A stretch of DNA of 64,000 nucleotides from Candidatus Eisenbergiella stercoravium. GTDB lineage: Bacteria > Bacillota > Clostridia > Lachnospirales > Lachnospiraceae. Shown piece by piece: positions 11,233 through 20,426 of the stretch. A model generated the notes under the pieces. It searched no databases, had not been told where the DNA came from, and saw only the letters and a list, made by a program, of their open reading frames with translations. Every line of letters starts with the position of its first letter. Position 1 is the first letter of the stretch. Position numbers and translations under genes: made by a program. The stretch covers positions 1 through 64,000 of the forward strand of contig DXHY01000027.1 in assembly GCA_019113175.1 (NCBI GenBank), in the 5' to 3' direction.

Positions 11233-12009
11233 TTATTCCAGGACGATCATTGCACAGCCTTCGGGAATGTACCATTCCAGCTCAAGCTTATTTCCGGAAA
11301 CCGGATTTCTGGTATAAAGAGCCTGACGACGGATCAGACTGCCGGCCGCATCGTAGAAGTTGGCGTAAAAGATGTTCATCCCGGGCGTTTTTGTGTCGCC
11401 GGACAGCAGGGTTCCCGTCACCTTCAGACAGTCCAGGCCGCTCTCGCGTTCGATTCCCATTCCCACAATGGCCGCACTTGCTCCATTGCGTCCGGTGAGC
11501 GTGCTGTTATAATACACCATCCGGTCCTCGTAAACCGTCACCAGAGAGGTGCCATTCATCTGCGTATAAACCTCGCCGTCCTGTGCGAGACCGCTGCGAA
11601 TGGTGATATAGTCCACCACCGCGGCATTGCTGATCCGGTAAACCGCAGCCACCGTAGTTCCGGGCGCAGCCGCGGCAGCCGTCAGCGTAGCGGTTCCGTC
11701 ACCGTTGTCCGTCAGCACGGCGGCGGCAATGGAAGAATCCGCCGTCAGCACAGCCAGATCGGCGAAGCCTCCCGCAAGGCTGTAATCCACCGTCACGCTT
11801 CCCGTTTCTCCCAGTCCGAGAGAAAGCACATCCTTCTCTATCGTTATGCTTCCCTCTCCCGAAACCGGAGCGGCCAGAGCGTTCACCGGAGAAAATACCG
11901 TTACGCCCAGCGCGCCTGCAAGCAGAAAGGCCGCGGCCTTTGCCGGCACAGCTCCGCTCACCTTCCGGGTTCTTTTCTGATCTTTCCATTCTGCTTTTCT
12001 TCTGAACAT
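11233..12009 (-). CDS. secreted/anchored hypothetical protein with signal segment
   Basis: Signal-like AAAFLLAGALGVTVFSPVNALA, then a Big-like beta-rich region; abuts the permease gene. Confidence 0.65.
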   Translation of the reverse strand: MFRRKAEWKDQKRTRKVSGAVPAKAAAFLLAGALGVTVFSPVNALAAPVSGEGSITIEKDVLSLGLGETGSVTVDYSLAGGFADLAVLTADSSIAAAVLTDNGDGTATLTAAAAAPGTTVAAVYRISNAAVVDYITIRSGLAQDGEVYTQMNGTSLVTVYEDRMVYYNSTLTGRNGASAAIVGMGIERESGLDCLKVTGTLLSGDTKTPGMNIFYANFYDAAGSLIRRQALYTRNPVSGNKLELEWYIPEGCAMIVLE

Positions 12010-12035
12010 ATTATCTCCTTTTTCTTTCATCCTTA

Positions 12036-13238
12036 TCATTCACTTCTCAACGCGTCGATGGGACTTAAACGGCTTGCCTTTCTTGCAGGAGCCCATCCGA
12101 AAATGATTCCCACTGCCGTGGAAAAGCCGACGCCAAGCGCCACAGCCGACGGGGAGAGAATAAATTCCGTATCCAGAAGGGCTGCCGCCGCCGCTGAAAT
12201 GAGCAGTCCCAGAATCACTCCGATGATTCCCCCGATCAGGGACAAAACCACCGATTCCAGCAGAAACTGAAGCTGGATTCTTCCAGGTGTCGCTCCCATC
12301 GCCTTCCGCAGGCCGATTTCCTGCTTCCGCTCCGAAACGGAAACCAGCATCATGTTCATGATTCCGATACCTCCCACAAGAAGGGCGATGGATGCGATGC
12401 CCGCCAGCATATAGGTGAGCATACCCATCATTTCGTTCATGGTATCCAGCAGGCTGTCCATGGCGAACACAAAATAGCTGTCCTCGTTCTGGTTGAAAGC
12501 CTGGTACAGCACGCCCTCCACCTCATCGGAAAGCTGGTCGGTATAATCCGTATTTTCAATATAAATTTCCAGGCTGCTGATATACTTCTGTCCCGTCACT
12601 TTCCGGGCCGTAGTATAGGGAATGGTTATGGTTCCGTCTGAGGAGCTTCCAAAGGTGGACATGGATGCCATCAGATCCGAGTTTTCCCCCTCCAGACCGA
12701 TAACCGTATAGGTCATCCCATTCATCGTAAGCGTTTTTCCCACCGGATTTTCCCCGGGGAACAGGCTTTCCGCAATATTCTGATCAATCACGCACACATA
12801 GGCCTCATCCTCCACATCTGACCGGCTGATGGGCCTTCCGACGGAAACGAGATCATTATGAGCATAGTAAACCTCGCTTTTTCCCTGAATGGACACCGTA
12901 TCCAGCAGAATCTGATTTCTGGCCGCCATGCCGGTTGCGCTGATGCTGGGGGATATTCCCGCCACATTATTCAGCTGCTCCAGGCTTTCCAGGTCCGTTT
13001 CCGTCAGTCCCGACTTCAGAGGCGTTCCCGTAATGGAAACGGTAAGGGTGCCCGCACCAAGGGAAGAAAACTCATTCATGGCGGAGCTGATTACGCCATT
13101 CACGATGGTAATAAGAGAAATAACCGCCGTCACGCCGATGATGATGCCCAGCGTGGTGAGCAGGGTCCGCATCTTATTGCTGCGGATATTCTCCAGGGAA
13201 AGCTGCACACTCTGTTTTACAATTCCGATATTAAGCAT
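12036..13238 (-). CDS. ABC transporter permease (MacB/FtsX type)
   Basis: [40 protein letters not shown]...ERKQEIGLRKAMGATPGRIQLQFLLESVVLS. Start overlaps upstream ATPase stop. Confidence 0.92.
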   Translation of the reverse strand: MLNIGIVKQSVQLSLENIRSNKMRTLLTTLGIIIGVTAVISLITIVNGVISSAMNEFSSLGAGTLTVSITGTPLKSGLTETDLESLEQLNNVAGISPSISATGMAARNQILLDTVSIQGKSEVYYAHNDLVSVGRPISRSDVEDEAYVCVIDQNIAESLFPGENPVGKTLTMNGMTYTVIGLEGENSDLMASMSTFGSSSDGTITIPYTTARKVTGQKYISSLEIYIENTDYTDQLSDEVEGVLYQAFNQNEDSYFVFAMDSLLDTMNEMMGMLTYMLAGIASIALLVGGIGIMNMMLVSVSERKQEIGLRKAMGATPGRIQLQFLLESVVLSLIGGIIGVILGLLISAAAAALLDTEFILSPSAVALGVGFSTAVGIIFGWAPARKASRLSPIDALRSE

Positions 13239-13926
13239 CCTCCGTGTCTCCTTCCCCGATATTTCCATCCAGGATCCGGACGATCCGCTTCGCATGCGAA
13301 GCGATTTTTGCGTCATGGGTGATCATGATAATCGTCCTTCCCTCTTCGTTGATTTCATGGAACAGCTCCATCACCTGACGGCCGGTTTTCTGATCCAGCG
13401 CGCCGGTTGGCTCGTCCGCCAGCAGAATGGCCGGATTATTGCACATCGCCCTGGCAATGGCAACCCGCTGCTGCTGTCCGCCGGAAAGCTGGTTCGGATA
13501 ATAATCCTTCTTGTCCAGAAGCCCTACCCGGCGGAGCATCTCCTCCGCCCGCTCATTCTGTTCCCGCTCCGGCACATCCGCATAGACCAGTGGAAGCTTC
13601 ACATTCTGCAGTGCGGTCTGACGCTGCATCAGAAAGAAGGACTGGAAAATAAAACCGATTTCCTGATTCCGGATTTTCGCCAGCGTCCTTTCGTCCTGAT
13701 TTCCGATCTGCCTGCCGTCCAGGATGTATTCTCCTGCCGTCGGCACATCCAGGCAGCCGATGATATTCATCAGCGTGGACTTCCCGGAGCCGGAGGGACC
13801 AAGCACTGCAAGGAATTCGCCTTCCTTCACTTCAAGGTCAATTCCCTTAAGTACCGTGGAAATCTCTCCTCCGACCACATACTGCTTCACAATTCCCTTC
13901 ATGGTGAGAATCGTCCGTTCCTCCAT
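13231..13926 (-). CDS. ABC transporter ATP-binding protein (MacB/LolD type)
   Basis: [43 protein letters not shown]. Confidence 0.95.
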   Translation of the reverse strand: MEERTILTMKGIVKQYVVGGEISTVLKGIDLEVKEGEFLAVLGPSGSGKSTLMNIIGCLDVPTAGEYILDGRQIGNQDERTLAKIRNQEIGFIFQSFFLMQRQTALQNVKLPLVYADVPEREQNERAEEMLRRVGLLDKKDYYPNQLSGGQQQRVAIARAMCNNPAILLADEPTGALDQKTGRQVMELFHEINEEGRTIIMITHDAKIASHAKRIVRILDGNIGEGDTEDA

Positions 13927-13936
13927 ACGCCACCTC

Positions 13937-15409
13937 CTACTGTCCCGCCGACATCGACATCATCAGATCGGCATAGGAGGGCGTGTAGGTATAGAGCACG
14001 GTCTGGCCCTCTTCCAGGCCCTCTGTGATCTGCACCCAGGTTCCGTCCGTGGCTCCGAGTGAAACCGGCTGCTCCACCACTTCTCCGGATTCATTTCTTA
14101 TGTAAACATAGGCCGTATTGTCATCATGATAGGCTACGGCCTCAGAAGGAAGGGCAGGAACGCCAAGCTCCTGCTGGCGGATCAGACGAATCTCCGCGGA
14201 CAGGCCGTCGCGCACCTCGTCATCAGCTTCAAATTCCACCACCGCATCCAGATAGGATACCTCATTTTCCACAGTCGCCGTCCGGGAGATCCGTGAAATG
14301 GTACCCTCGTAGTCCTTATTCAGGGCATCCACATGAATCTGTACTGTATCCCCCTCCTGTACCTGAGCCACATCGTATTCGCTGATCCGTACCTCAGCCT
14401 GCATGGTATCGAAGCTGGTCACCTCCGCAACTGCGGCAGCGCTTGTGGTATACTCCCCTTCTTCCAGGGAAAGATCCGTAATATAACCGCTGATGGGGGC
14501 CGTAATGGTATAATCCTCCAGGGATTCCTTCAGATGATCGATTTCCAGCTGAGTTGCCTCCTGGGACGCCAGAGCCTGGGTCCTCTCCAGAGATTCCTCG
14601 CTGGTCTGAACATTCTGATCCATGGACAGTTCAGCCGCCTCATAATCCCGTTCCGCATCGGCCAGAGCCTCCTGCGCGGAAACCATGTCGTCATAATAAT
14701 CCTGTACTTCCTTTTCGGCGGTCTCCTCCGCAAGGCGCAGGCTCTCCTGGGCGTTGCTCAGGGTTACCGCATAGGTAGCGAGTGCCTCATCCGTGATCAG
14801 GTGATTTTCATTCTGATTCAGTGCGGAATCATAGGATGCCTGAGCGGAGGATACGCTCTGTCTGGCGGACACTACCGACTGATTGGTACCGTTCTCCAGC
14901 TCCTCCTTCGCCCGGTTATAGGTCTCCACAGCCGTCTGATAGCTCTCCTGGGCGGAAAGCAGGGTCTCCTGCGCCGTGTTCAGCGTGGAATTCAGACCGT
15001 TCTCCAGCTGGCTGTTCAGGTTATCCAGACTGGTCTGACTGTCTCTGATATTGTAGGAATCCGTCAGCTGTGCCAGCTCCAGGTTCGCTTCCTGCAGAGC
15101 GATATTGTATTCCACATCGCCGGAATCCAGCACGGCGATCACATCGCCCGCCTCCACGTAATCACCTTCCTCCACCGCGACCTCGGTCACCTGCGCGGTT
15201 ACGGAGGCATATACTGTGGAAACATCGGAGGCCTCGATATTTCCGGAAAATTCCAGATAGGAAACAATATCTCTGTTTTCCACCGTTGTTTCCAGATAGC
15301 GGCTGCTGCTTCCGCCAGCGCTCACTGCGAACACCACTGCCAGCGCGACCACCAGAATCACGACGATCAGGCCGATCAGCTTCTTTCTGCTCAGTTTCAA
15401 CTTTTTCAT
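13937..15409 (-). CDS. HlyD/MacA-type membrane fusion (adaptor) protein
   Basis: N-terminal TM, VTEVAVEEGDYVEAGDVIAVLDSGD lipoyl-type half, long coiled coil, then APISGYITDLSLEEGEY. Confidence 0.92.
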   Translation of the reverse strand: MKKLKLSRKKLIGLIVVILVVALAVVFAVSAGGSSSRYLETTVENRDIVSYLEFSGNIEASDVSTVYASVTAQVTEVAVEEGDYVEAGDVIAVLDSGDVEYNIALQEANLELAQLTDSYNIRDSQTSLDNLNSQLENGLNSTLNTAQETLLSAQESYQTAVETYNRAKEELENGTNQSVVSARQSVSSAQASYDSALNQNENHLITDEALATYAVTLSNAQESLRLAEETAEKEVQDYYDDMVSAQEALADAERDYEAAELSMDQNVQTSEESLERTQALASQEATQLEIDHLKESLEDYTITAPISGYITDLSLEEGEYTTSAAAVAEVTSFDTMQAEVRISEYDVAQVQEGDTVQIHVDALNKDYEGTISRISRTATVENEVSYLDAVVEFEADDEVRDGLSAEIRLIRQQELGVPALPSEAVAYHDDNTAYVYIRNESGEVVEQPVSLGATDGTWVQITEGLEEGQTVLYTYTPSYADLMMSMSAGQ

Positions 15410-15451
15410 AATTCTTCTCCTCTGTCATCCGAATATGGATCTTTTTATATC

Positions 15452-15488
15452 AAGAAGAAGCATTGCCCCTTTGGAGCAACGCTTCTTC
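15452..15488 (-). terminator. intrinsic terminator-like hairpin
   Basis: GAAGAAGC(G/A)TTGC inverted repeat flanking TCCAAAGGG. Confidence 0.5.
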
Positions 15489-15517
15489 CCCCTCATGAAC
15501 CGTTATGGATTCCGCCC

Positions 15518-15784
15518 TCAGCCCTCCACAATCAGATATCTGCCGTCTCCCACATCAAATACCTCGTCGGCTTCCAGCAGCTCCTCCAGGCCGGCTCCAT
15601 CCATGTCAAGCCCTTCCTCTTCAAAATACTCCTGTACTTCTTCGGCCGAATCCACTACGACCGCCATACATTCTTCCAGAAAGGCTTCTGCCTCTTCCAG
15701 GCTGGAGGCCACATCCTCCTCCGGGAACAGCTTTCCCTGATTCTCCAGAAAACATGTCAGAACCGCTTCATCATATCCCTGCAT
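15518..15784 (-). CDS. small acidic hypothetical protein
   Basis: MQGYDEAVLTCFLENQGKLFPEEDVASSLEEAEAFLEECMAVVVDS..., start preceded by GGAGGGGAGAGG. Confidence 0.65.
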   Translation of the reverse strand: MQGYDEAVLTCFLENQGKLFPEEDVASSLEEAEAFLEECMAVVVDSAEEVQEYFEEEGLDMDGAGLEELLEADEVFDVGDGRYLIVEG

Positions 15785-15906
15785 CCTCTCCCCTCCTTTC
15801 TGAAGCTTTTCTATACAAGAATATAACGTGTAGCCCGTCATGGTTCAAGCCTTTTATAAAAATTTGATATTCCATTTTCCGTCACTGTCCTGTCCCGGAC
15901 GGTCAT

Positions 15907-16698
15907 CTACATTCTTTCACGGATGATTCTCCAGACACCCTTTTCCTGCCAGGACGGGCAGGAAAAGCGGGCGGCCGCCTTCACCTCCGGCCGGGCGTTT
16001 TCCACCGCATAACTGTAATATGCCGCTTTCATCAGACCGATATCGTTTGTATTGTCTCCAAAGGCCATGGTTTCCTCCGGCAGAACGCCAAACCGGCTCT
16101 GAATCCATCCCAGGGCCGCTCCCTTATCCACCGAACGCTCCATGAAGTCCACCCATTCTTCTCCCGCCACGCAGACCTGCACCCGGTCCTTCCAGGCGGG
16201 GATCAGTTCACGTTCTCCAAGCTCCCGGATGCTTCCCTCATGGTATACGGCAATTTTCAGAATCACCGTCTCTTCCTTCAGAACGTCCTCCACCTGCCGG
16301 AAGCTGTTGTGATAACCATAGGCCATCAGATCCAGAAAAGCCCTGTTCTTTGATTCGATCAGGCTGCCCTGCGGGGTGGAAACCACAAAATCATACCCTT
16401 CTCCCAGTGCGCGAAGCTCTTCAACAATCCCGCAGACATACTCCCGCTCCATGGACGTGACCCTGAGATCCTCTCCCTGATAATGGATATGCGCTCCGTT
16501 TTCCGCAATATAGCAGATTTCCTCCGCCACATCCCGGAACACGTTCTTCACGCTGGGAAGCTGCCTGCCGCTCGCCGCGCAGAACAAAACGCCCCGCGCG
16601 GTAAGGCTGCGGATCTCCTCCGCCATCTCCGGATACAGATCCGGAGTGGATTCCTCGATCAGGGTTCCGTCAATATCCGATGCGATCAGCTTTATCAT
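15907..16698 (-). CDS. Cof-type HAD-IIB hydrolase
   Basis: MIKLIASDIDGTLIEESTPDLYPEMAEEIRSLTARGVLFCAASGRQ...MAFGDNTNDIGLMKAA. The longer ORF-track start reads through a hairpin element. Confidence 0.9.
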   Translation of the reverse strand: MIKLIASDIDGTLIEESTPDLYPEMAEEIRSLTARGVLFCAASGRQLPSVKNVFRDVAEEICYIAENGAHIHYQGEDLRVTSMEREYVCGIVEELRALGEGYDFVVSTPQGSLIESKNRAFLDLMAYGYHNSFRQVEDVLKEETVILKIAVYHEGSIRELGERELIPAWKDRVQVCVAGEEWVDFMERSVDKGAALGWIQSRFGVLPEETMAFGDNTNDIGLMKAAYYSYAVENARPEVKAAARFSCPSWQEKGVWRIIRERM

Positions 16699-16712
16699 AA
16701 ATATCCTCATTT

Positions 16713-16852
16713 CGGAGCGTAAGCGACGAGGCGAAGAGAAATCGCGAATGCGATTTCTCTGATGCCTAAGAGCAATTTGTGACGCTCCGGCACATAATTG
16801 CTGCAAAGCTTCGCTTTGCAGCGAAAAATAAGCCATCGGGCTTATTTTTCGC
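16713..16852 (-). repeat. stacked-hairpin intergenic element
   Basis: Perfect inverted repeats 16735-16760 (11 bp), 16801-16821 (9 bp), 16821-16852 (14 bp, loop ATCG); outer CGGAGCGT/ACGCTCCG. Confidence 0.85.
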
Positions 16853-16874
16853 ACTGTGTCCTCTTTCTTTTCTG

Positions 16875-17525
16875 TCATAAGTATGCGAAAAGCTCCTGCG
16901 GTCCTGCAATCACAGCATCCGCCCTGTTTTCCACAAGCTCCTTCCGGTCTCTGAAGCCCCACAGCACGCCCACGGTGAAGATTCCCGCAGCTTTTCCGGT
17001 CCTCATATCCACGCCGCTGTCTCCCACATAAAGAAAATCTGACGCCGGCAGGCCGAAGTGCTCCATGATCCGGTAAACGCCGGCAGGATCGGGTTTTCTG
17101 GGGACATCCTCTCTCTGTCCCTGCACAAAATCAAAAAATCCCTTTCCGAACAGCTCTTCCACTACCCGAAGGCTGTCCGCATCCGGCTTATTGGAAAGGA
17201 CTGCGATCCGCACCCCGAGATGCTTCAGCTTCTCCAGAAGAGGAACGATACCATCATAGGGCTTCACCTGATACATGCAGCCCTCCGCAAAAATTTTCAG
17301 ATAGGCTTCATAAACCTGATCGAAATGGGACAGCTTCCCGTCCCCCGCCGCCAGAAGCGCCCGGCGGATGAGCATGGCCGCCCCATCTCCCACAAACCGC
17401 TTATAGTCCTCCTCCTGAAAGGAGGGCAGGCCGAACCTCGAAAGCGCCAGGTTTCCGCAGTGTGTAATGGACGCAATGGTATCCGCCAGCGTCCCGTCCA
17501 GATCAAAGATAACCGCTTTTTTCAT
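16875..17525 (-). CDS. HAD hydrolase, phosphoglycolate phosphatase-like
   Basis: MKKAVIFDLDGTLADTIASITHCGN...YVGDSGVDMRTGKAAG. Confidence 0.9.
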   Translation of the reverse strand: MKKAVIFDLDGTLADTIASITHCGNLALSRFGLPSFQEEDYKRFVGDGAAMLIRRALLAAGDGKLSHFDQVYEAYLKIFAEGCMYQVKPYDGIVPLLEKLKHLGVRIAVLSNKPDADSLRVVEELFGKGFFDFVQGQREDVPRKPDPAGVYRIMEHFGLPASDFLYVGDSGVDMRTGKAAGIFTVGVLWGFRDRKELVENRADAVIAGPQELFAYL

Positions 17526-17558
17526 GGTTATGAATTTCCCTCTTTCCGCCGCAGAGCA

Positions 17559-18164
17559 TCACAGGCCTGCACGGACCGCATCCGCGCCGTCCAGCAGTCC
17601 TTCCTGCTTCATCTCCTGGTACAGCCGGCCCACGGGCAGACCGACCACATTATTGTAGTCTCCTTCGATCCTGCGGATGAACCGGGCAAACAGCCCCTGA
17701 ATTCCGTAGGCCCCCGCCTTGTCCATCGGCTCCCCGCTTCTCACATATTCCTCGATCTCTTCCTCCGTCATGGGCCATACCGTCACATCGGTACGCTCGT
17801 GGAAGCTCATCTGGCGCATGCTTCCGCCCTGGCGCCAGATGAGGGTCACGCCGGTATAGACCTGATGAGTCTGCCCCTGAAGAGCCTTCAGCATAAGGGC
17901 AGCCTCCTGTTCATTCCGCGGTTTTCCCAGAGGCTTTCCCCTGAAAAATACCAGCGTGTCCGCCCCGATGACCACCGCGTTATTTTCCGCCTTTCCGGCG
18001 ACCTCTGCTGCCTTGTGAAGAGATAACTCCTCAACCTGCTTCTGGGGAAGCCGCGCCTCACATTTTTCCTCCCCGTCTGCAGCCTGCACCGTAAAGGAAA
18101 GGCCGATCTGCTCAAGCAGCTCCTTTCTTCTGGGTGAAGCGCTCGCAAGTACAATCTGATGCTT
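17559..18164 (-). CDS. maf: Maf-like nucleotide pyrophosphatase
   Basis: MKHQIVLASASPRRKELLEQIGLSF...; GADTLVFF; SGEPMDKAGAYGIQG. Confidence 0.95.
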   Translation of the reverse strand, partial: KHQIVLASASPRRKELLEQIGLSFTVQAADGEEKCEARLPQKQVEELSLHKAAEVAGKAENNAVVIGADTLVFFRGKPLGKPRNEQEAALMLKALQGQTHQVYTGVTLIWRQGGSMRQMSFHERTDVTVWPMTEEEIEEYVRSGEPMDKAGAYGIQGLFARFIRRIEGDYNNVVGLPVGRLYQEMKQEGLLDGADAVRAGL

Positions 18165-18209
18165 CATGATTCCTCCGTTTTCTCCTGCATGCACAGAAAC
18201 GCGCGCTCT

Positions 18210-20372
18210 TTATTCTGCAGTTTCTTCCACATGTACCTCCGGGATGAACACCCGGCTGTCTCTCACATCGTCCGCTTCTTCTTCCCTCGCAGCCTCCATG
18301 GCTTCCCGGCAGAACACCTCCTGGGCGGTAACGGCCTCCTTGCCCCTGCGGTCCACCTTCTCATAGCTTCCGTCAGGCAGCAGGATCTGGGCCTTCATGG
18401 TATCCGCAAGCTGCACATCCAGGATGTGAATCAGCTTCTCCTTCAGCTTCGGATCCTCCACAGGGAACAGGATCTCCACGCGCCGCTCCAGATTTCTCGG
18501 CATCCAGTCCGCGCTGCCACAGTAAACCTCGCTCTTACCCGCGTTTTCAAAATAGAAGATGCGGCTGTGCTCCAGGAAGGTTCCCACCAGGGAACGGACA
18601 GAGATGTTCTCACTCACACCGGGAATTCCAACCTTCAGACAGCAGATTCCCCGCACGATCAGTTCGATCTTCACGCCCGCCGCGCTGGCCGCATACAGCG
18701 CTTCTATCACATCTCTGTCACAGAGAGAATTCATTTTCGCCACAATATGTCCCTTTTCCCCGGCTCTCGCATGCTCCGCCTCCCGGCCGATCAGGCGCAG
18801 GAACTTATCCTTCAGCCACAGAGGAGCAAGAGAAAGCTTATTCCAGGAAAGAGGTTCCGAATAGCCTGAGAGCATATTGAACACCGCCGTCGCGTCCTCG
18901 CCGATGGCCTCGGAGCAGGTCATCATGCCGATGTCCGTATACTGCTTCGCCGTGGCATCATTATAGTTTCCGGTTCCCAGATGCACGTAACGGCGGATGC
19001 CGTCCTCTTCCCTTCTCACCACCAGGGTGATCTTGCTGTGGGTCTTTAAGCCCACCAGTCCGTAAATAACATGGCAGCCGGCCTTCTCCAGCTTTTTCGC
19101 CCAGACAATATTGTTCTCCTCATCAAACCGGGCCTTCAGTTCCACCAGAACGGAAACCTGTTTTCCGTTTTCCGCGGCCTGAGCCAGAGCGGCGATGATC
19201 GGAGAATTGCCGCTGACCCGGTACAGGGTCTGCTTGATCGCAAGCACATCCGGGTCCTTCGCCGCCTCTCTTACGAACCTGATCACCGGCTCAAAGGACT
19301 GGTATGGGTGATGCAGCAGGATATCCCCTTTTCTGATCTGGTCAAAAACGGAGCCTTCTCCCATGAACTCCGGTACGGGCTGAGGTTCATATTTTTCCGC
19401 CTTTAAATGCTCAAAGCCTGACAGGCCATACATCTTCATCAGGAAGGTGAGATCCAGAGGGCCGTCAATCCGGTAAATGTCGTCTTCATCGATGGAAAGC
19501 TCTTTTTTAATGATGGAAAGGAGCTTTTTATCGATGCCCGCCTCCACCTCCAGGCGGATGGCCTGGCCCCACTGCCTCTTTTTCAGCTGCTTTTCGATCT
19601 CCTTCAGCAGATCCTCCGCTTCGTCCTCGTCAATGGTCAGATCAGCGTTTCTCATGATCCGGAACGGATGGGAGCAGAGAACGTCATAATTTAAGAACAG
19701 TCTGGAGATGTTGCGCTCGATGATCTCCTCCAGCAGGATCACCGCCCGGTTTCCGTCCTCTCCCGCAGGGATCTCCACAATTCTGGCAAGTACGCTCGGC
19801 ACCTGGACCGTAGCAAATTCCAGCTCCTTTTTCTCTCCCCTTCTGGAAAGCAGGGAGCCGATATTCAGGGATTTGTTGCGGATCAGCGGGAAGGGCCTGG
19901 AGGAATCCACCGCCATGGGAGTGAGCACCGGATAGACATTTTCATCAAAATAATCATCCACATAGGCAGCCTGTTCGTCATTCAGATCCTCATGCCGCTC
20001 CACCACCGTCAGGCCGTTTGCCTTCAGAAGCGGAAGGAGGGAACGGTTATAGGTGGAATACTGCTGGGCAACCAGTTCGTGGGCAGCCACCGTGATCCGG
20101 GACAGCTGCTCGGAGGCGGTCAGTCCCGCGATATCCTTCTTCGTGTATTTCGCGTTCACCATGTCCTTCAGGGACGCAACACGCACCATGAAAAACTCAT
20201 CCAGATTGGATGCGGTGATGCTTAAGAATTTCAGACGTTCAAACAGAGGGATCTGTTTGTCCCTGGCCTCTGACAGCACCCTTTTGTCAAACAAAAGCCA
20301 GCTCAGCTCCCTGTTGGTATAAAGGGAAGGATCCTTAAATCCGTTTTCCTCAATATTTTTCTTTTCAGCCAT
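18210..20372 (-). CDS. ppk1: polyphosphate kinase 1
   Basis: YTNRELSWLLFDKRVLSEARD..., HHPYQSFEPVIRFVREAAKDPDVLAIKQTLYRVSGNSPI, VVRREEDGIRRYVHLGTGNYN. Start at 20372 favoured by SD; 20384 also possible. Confidence 0.97.
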   Translation of the reverse strand: MAEKKNIEENGFKDPSLYTNRELSWLLFDKRVLSEARDKQIPLFERLKFLSITASNLDEFFMVRVASLKDMVNAKYTKKDIAGLTASEQLSRITVAAHELVAQQYSTYNRSLLPLLKANGLTVVERHEDLNDEQAAYVDDYFDENVYPVLTPMAVDSSRPFPLIRNKSLNIGSLLSRRGEKKELEFATVQVPSVLARIVEIPAGEDGNRAVILLEEIIERNISRLFLNYDVLCSHPFRIMRNADLTIDEDEAEDLLKEIEKQLKKRQWGQAIRLEVEAGIDKKLLSIIKKELSIDEDDIYRIDGPLDLTFLMKMYGLSGFEHLKAEKYEPQPVPEFMGEGSVFDQIRKGDILLHHPYQSFEPVIRFVREAAKDPDVLAIKQTLYRVSGNSPIIAALAQAAENGKQVSVLVELKARFDEENNIVWAKKLEKAGCHVIYGLVGLKTHSKITLVVRREEDGIRRYVHLGTGNYNDATAKQYTDIGMMTCSEAIGEDATAVFNMLSGYSEPLSWNKLSLAPLWLKDKFLRLIGREAEHARAGEKGHIVAKMNSLCDRDVIEALYAASAAGVKIELIVRGICCLKVGIPGVSENISVRSLVGTFLEHSRIFYFENAGKSEVYCGSADWMPRNLERRVEILFPVEDPKLKEKLIHILDVQLADTMKAQILLPDGSYEKVDRRGKEAVTAQEVFCREAMEAAREEEADDVRDSRVFIPEVHVEETAE

Positions 20373-20426
20373 TTTCTTCTCCATTCCGGGGCGTGCATTC
20401 CGGCACTTCCCACGCTTTATTGCGCT

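Noticed and set aside
14333-15826. 497-aa plus-strand ORF
   Set aside because: Shadow of the HlyD-type gene.
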